DNA from: Siphonodentalium dalli
Taxonomy: Eukaryota > Mollusca > Scaphopoda > Gadilida > Siphonodentaliidae
Length of the DNA: 64,000 bases
Assembly (NCBI GenBank): GCA_032622095.1
Contig: CP136066.1
Coordinates: forward strand, 196,716,816 to 196,780,815
Direction: 5' to 3'
The notes beneath the pieces are model-generated. The model worked only from the letters and a program-made list of their open reading frames with translations, did not search any database and was not told where the DNA came from. Position 1 is the first letter of the stretch. Every line of letters starts with the position of its first letter. Shown one piece after another: positions 56,480 through 64,000 of the stretch. Position numbers and translations under genes: made by a program.

Positions 56480-58300
56480 TAAACATATATTATTTGTTCA
56501 TAAATTGATTTACAAAGGGATTGGGTGACAAGTGCTATAATCACTTAGAATACCCTCCCCTCCCTAGTATAATACACTGACAAATGTTAACACTGAAGAC
56601 GAACAAACACAAGGTATATAATATACATAAATATAATGAACAATATATGAACAAATAAACAGAATGGCGATTGTGGAATAGAATCGGAAGTTCGGTATAC
56701 AGTGACGAGATGGGTTGAGTGTGTGTATGCTTCATCAACACGTCGGTGATCATTCCCGGGCAACAAGTAAAAATGCGATAGTACAGGCATGTAACAATTA
56801 TTCAGTGCCTTAACAGGGGCATAACTGGGGGAAATATTACATAGGAAATAATGTACAAATATAGAATATATTCTATCATAAGTAGATTTTAAGTGTAAAA
56901 TGACATGGGCAAAGTATTAGGTTCTCTCAAATCGACCGGAATCTCTGATATATGAGTGAACAGCCTTAAATATATCACTATTCTCATAATAAGTTAGTTC
57001 GGGTTTCCCATAAAGAAGTATGTCTACAGAGTTAATATTATGTTGCATGAGATTATTATTAAGTCTTAGTCGAGATTCGGCATAATGGTTACATTCACAG
57101 AAAAAAAATGATTAGCACACGAGCATGCTGCGGAATCTGAGATATGATTGCGTAATTTATCGGACTGTAGGCCACTACATTTACATCGAAGTTGCGTGTG
57201 AATAATATTAAAATAACGACTCCAATTTGTGAAGTACACAGGTGGTTTCAGCCTTGCATACCCGCGTAGTACATATGTTTCAATTGCTTCACGAATTCAT
57301 CATGGGCGAGATTGCGAATAGTTAATTTAATGGAGTTCCATTCCTTTGTGCAGACAGGGAAAAAATTGGATTTTAACCTTGCAGAGTCATAGCGAATGAT
57401 AATGGAATCAGAAACATATTTTGATTCTCGATCGGTCCTATCTCTGAAACGTTCAGGCAAGAGGGTGCTTAAGTAACGAGGGGCGTTAATATTTATTATC
57501 CTGTGAAGGGTGGATAACCGTATAACGGTTCTTCTGTCCTCTATATAAACTAGCCTACTAGTCCCAGCCTACCTCAGTCATTAATCTGACATCTGATACA
57601 AAACGAGTGCAACCAGTCACGATTCTGGCTGCATCTAACTGAATATAAAAATTAAGGTTTTAAAGGAGGTAATTCGGAGCGCCAAACCACACTGGGCTTG
57701 CATATTTGAGAAGTGGTCTCACGTATGTCAAGTACATTGTTTCTGAAGTCTTTCTGCTTAATATACATGTAAGTTTCCGTATTTGGGACAATCTCGCATT
57801 AGCATGTTTACACGTGTTGTCAATACACATATTCCATTTGAGACCACTCTGCAGTTAAATGCCTACATGATTGTGATTTTCGGCGTATTCCAGGACTTCA
57901 CCATTGAATTTAACCACGGGCCTAGTATTTTCAGGGAAACTTCCAAAAAACATTAGATTGGTTTTTGATGGATTGAATTTCACCATCCATTGCCTCGACC
58001 AATTACTCAGCTTAATCATATCATTATTCAGTGAAATTTCAAGTGTGTTTAGGTCAGGACTATTGTTCATTAGACAAGTATCATCTGCATATAGACACGT
58101 TTTGGATTCCATACTATCGGCTATATCGTTAATATAGAGCAAAAATAGAAGAGGACCGATAATATACCCTTGTGGCACTCCAGAATCTAAACAATCATAC
58201 TTTGAGACGCAGGCATTGACCCTTACCCTTTGTTGGCGATTGCTAAGATAACTCTTAAACCACAAAAGAAGTTTGCGGGAGTGCAGGAGACAACACAACA
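56480..58300 (-). pseudogene. LINE 3' half: reverse transcriptase, C-terminal zinc-finger-like end and 3' UTR
   Basis: The minus strand at about 58290-57855 encodes reverse transcriptase motifs: WFKSYLSNRQQRV, SGVPQGYIIGPLLFLLYIND, CLYADDTCLM and the following WMVKFNPSKTNLMFFG. Y-A-D-D is the catalytic box of reverse transcriptases. Farther on in shifted frames come a thumb-like YVRPLLKYASPVWFGAPNY segment (about 57700), NFFPVCTKEWNSIKLTIRN (57330), then CKCSGLQSDKLRNHISDSA with ACSC and CECNHYAESRL (57200-57050), ending near 56940. The 3' UTR runs to about 56480. Endonuclease and the first RT blocks are missing, and several frameshifts and stops break it. CR1/Jockey-like lineage is my best guess. 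Dead 5'-truncated copy. Confidence 0.8.
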
Positions 58301-58360
58301 TGTGGCGTGAAATTGCCAAACGTGGTGCGAAGCAACGAAATGATGGGAGACCAACTTCAC

Positions 58361-58855
58361 ATTTAAAGACCCACTTAATTTTCAAACCCCCAGATCACAT
58401 ATGTAAAATATGTGCCATAGTATATACCATTTGAAAGAGGAAGCTCCAAAACATTGTATTATCAACTTATCCGGTGTACTAAACTGTGAATATGTTGTTT
58501 TTGTTGAGTTACCGACGTGTTTTTGTGTTTAAGTTTTATCTGAATTGTAGTGCACAGTGTATTATTTTCAATGGGGGGATAACTCTTTTATCTTAAAGGT
58601 AGAGTTATTCCCCATCCATTGCAAATACATTTTTTAGTTTGAATTATGTTGCATTCTGGGAGCCATAACGGGGGGAATATTTCTATGATCTCAGCTGATT
58701 CTCAACGGGAATCTTCTGAGATACAGATTTTCAAATGGTGATGAACTATAATGTTTTTATCATATTTTATGGCATAGATAGTTATTAAAACCTTATATCA
58801 ATGCACTATAAAACATAACTCGTTACTCGAAAATTAAGTGGGCCTTTAATAGCTA
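58361..58855. mobile_element. TTTAAAGGCCCACTT-ended MITE, ~495 bp
   Basis: TTTAAAGACCCACTTAATTT at the left and AAATTAAGTGGGCCTTTAA at the right. It abuts the truncated side of the LINE at 56480-58300. Non-coding. Confidence 0.7.
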
Positions 58856-59029
58856 ATTGAATACGTTTAAGTGTAATGGAACTGGAATTACGCTTCACCG
58901 CATTGCCATTACACTCAAGCGTAAATCAATTGGGATAGGTTAGGATCGGTTTAATACCGCGCAGTTCCATCGTCGCGACTGCACAGTACCCTTTGATAGA
59001 ATATAGAAAACTCTCGCACGTTAATCGGG
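58856..59029. other. Non-coding spacer
   Basis: A hairpin-like TGAATACGTTTAAGTGTAAT / ATTACACTCAAGCGTAAATC pair occupies 58858-58928. Nothing else. Confidence 0.4.
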
Positions 59030-59530
59030 TCATAATTCCAACTTCGTATTTACATTCTATGTTCAATCCGATTGAGTACTTTAATTTCAACTTTTTAATT
59101 TAAACATTTTAATTCTAACTTTTTAATTCTAAATTCTTAACTTTTACCAGATTTGTGTTATTAGTTTCATAACTAGAATTCCAATGTCTTTGATACCGTA
59201 AACCTAACAAATAAAAACTAGAAAAAAGTTAGAATTGAAATATTATATTATAGTTAAACTTTTAATTTAGAATTAAAATATTAAGTTAAAATTAAAATAT
59301 TAAATTTAGAATATTTAATTAGAGTTCAAATATTAAGTTAGAATAACAAATATTAAGTTAGAGTTAAATCGATAAGTTAGAATTAAATCTTAAAATTAGA
59401 ATATTAGATTATAGTTGAAATATTAAGTTAGAATTAAAATAATAAGTTAGAGTTAAAATGTTAAGTTCGAATTAAAATATTAAAATTATAATATTAAATT
59501 AGAGTTAAAATATTAAGTTAGAATATGATC
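59030..59530. mobile_element. AT-rich fold-back element of ~18 bp ATTAAGTTAGAATTAAAAT units
   Basis: The right part (59265-59525) has about 14 tandem units of TTAAGTTAGAATTAAAATA type; the left part (59085-59140) has the same unit inverted (TTTTAATTCTAACTTTTTAA). The outer borders GGGTCATAATTCCAAC / GTTAGAATATGATCC are inverted. Non-coding. Confidence 0.6.
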
Positions 59531-59862
59531 CACCCACGTGAATCTCAGATCCTATCCATACATTTATTACATCTGCATCACATTTGTATTAACTATGAAA
59601 TAAAAAAAAATATTGCATGTATATGGTACGCGGACTGTGGGCACACCGATGTCCGCGAAATAATTTATATCACTATGGACCATCTATTCACGTGTTGTTA
59701 ATTATAACGCTCTTTACTAAAAGTCGTCGCTTTGATTTTATTAAAACATCTATGCAAAAGTGTCGTTCAACGTACCATGTACGTAGTTTCGAAGTTCATA
59801 CGCAGTTTATCAATTATGACAAGCGTTTATAATATTTTTCAGCGGAAGCAGATCAAATGGCA

Positions 59863-60365
59863 TTAAAGGCACGTGAGGCTTTAGTTGTCGAAAATATTCA
59901 TATTTGTTCCAATCACCGTAAACAGAAAAAAACAGTAAAACGCACACAGTTTCGTTCATATATACCATGACCATCGCGTAAACAGCATATTATCATAAAG
60001 ACCTACTATATTTTACCTAAGCAAGAGCCTGATTGTGTTATAGAAGACAGCACAATGCTACTGGCTAATCACACACAAATGGCATAAACGCTCTTTATTA
60101 GTTCCATATCAGGAATTCACCCACAAAGAACGCTCTTTATGTTTACCATCATAATATAAACAAACACCAGAAAAGTAACTTTTTATGCTTTTGTTTACAT
60201 AACAATGGTCAACCATATGACAATAACATACTGTTTATGCGATATTTCTTATTTGTATACGGACAAAGTCTGTCTACATTTTGATGTTCTTTCTGTTTGT
60301 GGCGGTTTTTGACGGTTGGAAATATTTTCACATGATACCACCCCCAAGGCCAACCGTACCTTTAA
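59863..60365 (-). mobile_element. TTAAAGG-ended MITE, long family, copy 2 (inverted)
   Basis: Inverted, nearly full-length copy of 26519-27020: TTAAAGGCACGTGAGGCTTT at the left, CGCTCTTTATTAGTTCCATA and ACGCTCTTTATGTTTACCAT inside, GGCCAACCGTACCTTTAA at the right. Confidence 0.8.
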
Positions 60366-60437
60366 AGGTACGGTTGGCCTTGGCGGTGGGTATCCTGTGA
60401 AAATATTTTCGACAACTAAAGCCTCACGTGCCTTTAA
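60362..60437 (+). mobile_element. TTAAAGG-ended MITE, 76 bp deletion derivative
   Basis: TTAAAGGTACGGTTGGCCTT through GAAAATATTTTCGACAACTA to CTCACGTGCCTTTAA: both ends of the long family joined with the ~425 bp middle missing. It shares its first bases with the end of the previous copy. Confidence 0.75.
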
Positions 60438-60532
60438 GTCTTTGGTACTTGAAACTGGGCCCTTGACTATGCGTACATGTAAATATTTATAAATTTATTC
60501 GGTATGCATTACAAAACGGAAGTGTCTATTCG

Positions 60533-60586
60533 CCATCGGATGGCAAATAGCGATTCTACCGATATGCGCTATTTGCCATCCGATGG
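60533..60586. repeat. 20 bp-stem hairpin next to satellite S2
   Basis: CCATCGGATGGCAAATAGCG and its exact inverse CGCTATTTGCCATCCGATGG around a 14-base loop. GGATGGCAAATA is also in every S2 monomer. Confidence 0.85.
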
Positions 60587-60664
60587 TATTTAAAAAAAAA
60601 GAAAACATATCATATCATCACAATACGCTATTATAACGAGGATTCCTACCGCCTTCGTGATCAT

Positions 60665-63600
60665 TAGGCCCAGTTGACCGTCGGTTGACCACCTACAGAT
60701 ATCATGGGGGGATGGCAAATAAGAAATCGACAAATTTTGAAGGAAATTTCGTATAGTTTGAACATTTAGTGGCACAAGCTGTCGCTATATGGCCACATAA
60801 TCACCATTTGTACCCGCCTTACTGAAAACCCGGACCAGTTGACCGTCGGTTGACCACCAACGGATATCCTGGGGGGATGGCAAATAAGAAATCGACAAAT
60901 TTTGAAGGAAATTTCGTATAGTTTGAACATTTAGTGGCACAAGCTGTCGCTATATGGCCACATAATCACCATTTGTACCCGCCTTACTGAAAACCCGGAC
61001 CAGTTGACCGTCGGTTGACCACCCACGGATATCCTGGGGGGATGGCAAATAAGAAATCGACAAATTTTGAAGGAAATTTCGTATAGTTTGAACATTTAGT
61101 GGCACAAGCTGTCGCTATATGGCCACATAATCACCATTTGTACCCGCCTTACTGAAAACCCGGACCAGTTGACCGTCGGTTGACCACCCACGGATATCCT
61201 GGGGGGATGGCAAATAAGAAATCGACAAATTTTGAAGGAAATTTCGTATAGTTTGAACATTTAGTGGCACAAGCTGTCGCTATATGGCCACATAATCATC
61301 ATTTGTACCCGCCTTACTGAAAACCCGGACCAGTTGACCGTCGGTTGACCACCTACAGATATCATGGGGGGATGGCAAATAAGAAATCGAAAAATTTTGA
61401 AGGAAATTTCGTATAGTTTGAACATTTAGTGGCACAAGCTGTCGCTATATGGCCAAATAATCACCATTTGTACCCGCCTTACTGAAAACCCGGACCAGTT
61501 GACCGTCGGTTGACCACCCACGAATATCCTGGGGGGATGGCAAATAAGAAATCGACAAATTTTGAAGGAAATTTCGTATAGTTTGAACATTTAGTGGCAC
61601 AAGCTGTCGCTATATGGCCACATAATCACCATTTGTACCCGCCTTACTGAAAACCCGGACCAGTTGACCGTCGGTTGACCACCCACGGATATCCTGGGGG
61701 GATGGCAAATAAGAAATCGACAAATTTTGAAGGAAATTTCGTATAGTTTGAACATTTAGTGGCACAAGCTGTCGCTATATGGCCACATAATCATCATTTG
61801 TACCCGCCTTACTGAAAACCCGGACCAGTTGACCGTCGGTTGACCACCTACAGATATCATGGGGGGATGGCAAATAAGAAATCGACAAATTTTGAAGGAA
61901 ATTTCGTATAGTTTGAACATTTAGTGGCACAAGCTGTCGCTATATGGCCACATAATCACCATTTGTACCCGCCTTACTGAAAACCCGGACCAGTTGACCG
62001 TCGGTTGACCACCCACGAATATCCTGGGGGGATGGCAAATAAGAAATCGACAAATTTTGAAGGAAATTTCGTATAGTTTGAACATTTAGTGGCACAAGCT
62101 GTCGCTATATGGCCACATAATCACCATTTGTACCCGCCTTACTGAAAACCCGGACCAGTTGACCGTCGGTTGACCACCCACGAATATCCTGGGGGGATGG
62201 CAAATAAGAAATCGACAAATTTTGAAGGAAATTTCGTATAGTTTGAACATTTAGTGGCACAAGCTGTCGCTATATGGCCACATAATCATCATTTGTACCC
62301 GCCTTACTGAAAACCCGGACCAGTTGACCGTCGGTTGACCACCTACAGATATCATGGGGGGATGGCAAATAAGAAATCGACAAATTTTGAAGGAAATTTC
62401 GTATAGTTTGAACATTTAGTGGCACAAGCTGTCGCTATATGGCCACATAATCACCATTTGTACCCGCCTTACTGAAAACCCGGACCAGTTGACCGTCGGT
62501 TGACCACCCACGAATATCCTGGGGGGATGGCAAATAAGAAATCGACAAATTTTGAAGGAAATTTCGTATAGTTTGAACATTTAGTGGCACAAACTGTCGC
62601 TATATGGCCACATAATCACCATTTGTACCCGCCTTACTGAAAACCCGGACCAGTTGACCGTCGGTTGACCACCCACGGATATCCTGGGGGGATGGCAAAT
62701 AAGAAATCGACAAATTTTGAAGGAAATTTCGTATAGTTTGAACATTTAGTGGCACAAGCTGTCGCTATATGGCCACATAATCATCATTTGTACCCGCCTT
62801 ACTGAAAACCCGGACCATTTGACCGTCGGTTGACCACCTACAGATATCATGGGGGGATGGCAAATAAGAAATCGACAAATTTTGAAGGAAATTTCGTATA
62901 GTTTGAACATTTAGTGGCACAAGCTGTCGCTATATGGCCACATAATCACCATTTGTACCCGCCTTACTGAAAACCCGGACCAGTTGACCGTCGGTTGACC
63001 ACCCACGAATATCCTGGGGGGATGGCAAATAAGAAATCGACAAATTTTGAAGGAAATTTCGTATAGTTTGAACATTTAGTGGCACAAGCTGTCGCTATAT
63101 GGCCACATAATCACCATTTGTACCCGCCTTACTGAAAACCCGGACCAGTTGACCGTCGGTTGACCACCCACGGATATCCTGGGGGGATGGCAAATAAGAA
63201 ATCGACAAATTTTGAAGGAAATTTCGTATAGTTTGAACATTTAGTGGCACAAGCTGTCGCTATATGGCCACATAATCATCATTTGTACCCGCCTTACTGA
63301 AAACCCGGACCAGTTGACCGTCGGTTGACCACCTACAGATATAATGGGGGGATGGCAAATAAGAAATCGACAAATTTTGAAGGAAATTTCGTATAGTTTG
63401 AACATTTAGTGGCACAAGCTGTCGCTATATGGCCACATAATCACCATTTGTACCCGCCTTACTGAAAACCCGGACCAGTTGACCGTCGGTTGACCACCCA
63501 CGGATATCCTGGGGGGATGGCAAATAAGAAATCGACAAATTTTGAAGGAAATTTCGTATAGTTTGAACATTTAGTGGCACAAGCTGTCGCTATATGGCCA

Positions 63601-64000
63601 CATAATCACCATTTGTACCCGCCTTACTGAAAACCCGGACCAGTTGACCGTCGGTTGACCACCCACGGATATCCTGGGGGGATGGCAAATAAGAAATCAA
63701 CAAATTTTGAAGGAAATTTCGTATAGTTTGAACATTTAGTGGCACAAGCTGTCGCTATATGGCCACATAATCATCATTTGTACCCGCCTTACTGAAAACC
63801 CGGACCAGTTGACCGTCGGTTGACCACCTACAGATATCATGGGGGGATGGCAAATAAGAAATCGACAAATTTTGAAGGAAATTTCGTATAGTTTGAACAT
63901 TTAGTGGCACAAGCTGTCGCTATATGGCCACATAATCACCATTTGTACCCGCCTTACTGAAAACCCGGACCAGTTGACCGTCGGTTGACCACCCACGAAT
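60665..64000 (+). repeat. Satellite S2: 165 bp monomer, about 20 copies, three-monomer higher-order period
   Basis: Every monomer is 165 bp: CAGTTGACCGTCGGTTGACC, ATATCNTGGGGGGATGGCAA, AAATCGACAAATTTTGAAGG, AACATTTAGTGGCACAAGCT, GTCGCTATATGGCCACATAA, TTTGTACCCGCCTTACTGAA. Two forms differ at CCTACAGATATCAT versus CCCACGGATATCCT; the first recurs at monomers whose G-run starts at 60706, 61366, 61861, 62356, 62851, 63346 and 63841, i.e. every 495 bp after the first. Divergence within a form is about one base per monomer. The array runs past the right edge. Confidence 0.97.

Noticed and set aside
60590-60775. Minus-strand ORF at the start of S2
   Set aside because: Reads into the satellite monomer; no domain.
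1-64000. tRNA, rRNA or snRNA genes
   Set aside because: I looked for cloverleaf-like and conserved rRNA strings and saw none; a GGTTCAAAACC box-B-like string at 20848 and 21729 lacks a partner box A.

Overview
This is a gene-poor, AT-rich, repeat-dense piece of an animal nuclear genome. Evidence for an animal is the spliced exons with GT/AG borders and matching phases, C-type lectin and single-pass membrane protein exons, non-LTR retrotransposon remnants, and Tc1/mariner-, piggyBac- and Helitron-type non-autonomous elements. The style of repeats suggests a marine invertebrate (mollusc, annelid or lancelet-like), but the sequence I can read does not fix the species. There are no bacterial operons, rRNA, tRNA or CRISPR arrays that I could find.

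Layout. 0-2 kb: two nested fold-back elements. 2.0-8.5 kb: about 39 copies of a ~165 bp satellite (S1), including a 2.58 kb block present twice almost without change. 8.5-16.7 kb: a TIR element carrying ~163 bp repeats and interrupted by a LINE, LINE 3' ends, and three short inverted-repeat elements. 16.7-20.1 kb: about 21 more S1 copies in the opposite orientation, closed by the same ~100 bp flanking module seen at 1.9 kb. 20.4-35.8 kb: piggyBac-like MITEs with internal hairpins, an N-terminal C-type lectin exon (minus), a cysteine-containing exon (minus), two Helitrons in head-to-tail order, a ~137 bp tandem array, and a signal-peptide-like first exon (minus) with a damaged paralogous copy at 32 kb. 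36-45 kb: a TIR element, LINE fragments, and a cluster of three fold-back or palindromic structures, two of them built from short tandem repeats. 45-51 kb: the clearest gene, the 3' part of a membrane C-type lectin gene (minus; exons 50355-50132 and 46649-46171), whose intron holds a Tc1-like MITE interrupted by a GGAGATATCTCC fold-back element. 51-60 kb: hairpin elements, an uninterrupted copy of the Tc1-like MITE, a LINE 3' half, and TTAAAGG-ended MITEs. 60.7-64 kb: a very uniform 165 bp satellite (S2) with a three-monomer (495 bp) higher-order period, running off the window.

The host genes seen are all on the minus strand and consistent with a cluster of secreted or membrane C-type lectin genes whose introns are filled with repeats. 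The most unusual theme is a set of five inverted-repeat elements that share no sequence but share a plan: their arms are made of short tandem or palindromic repeats, as in Drosophila Foldback elements. For one of them an empty-site copy elsewhere in the window shows exactly what was inserted. All homology calls are from reading motifs by eye; no database search was run.
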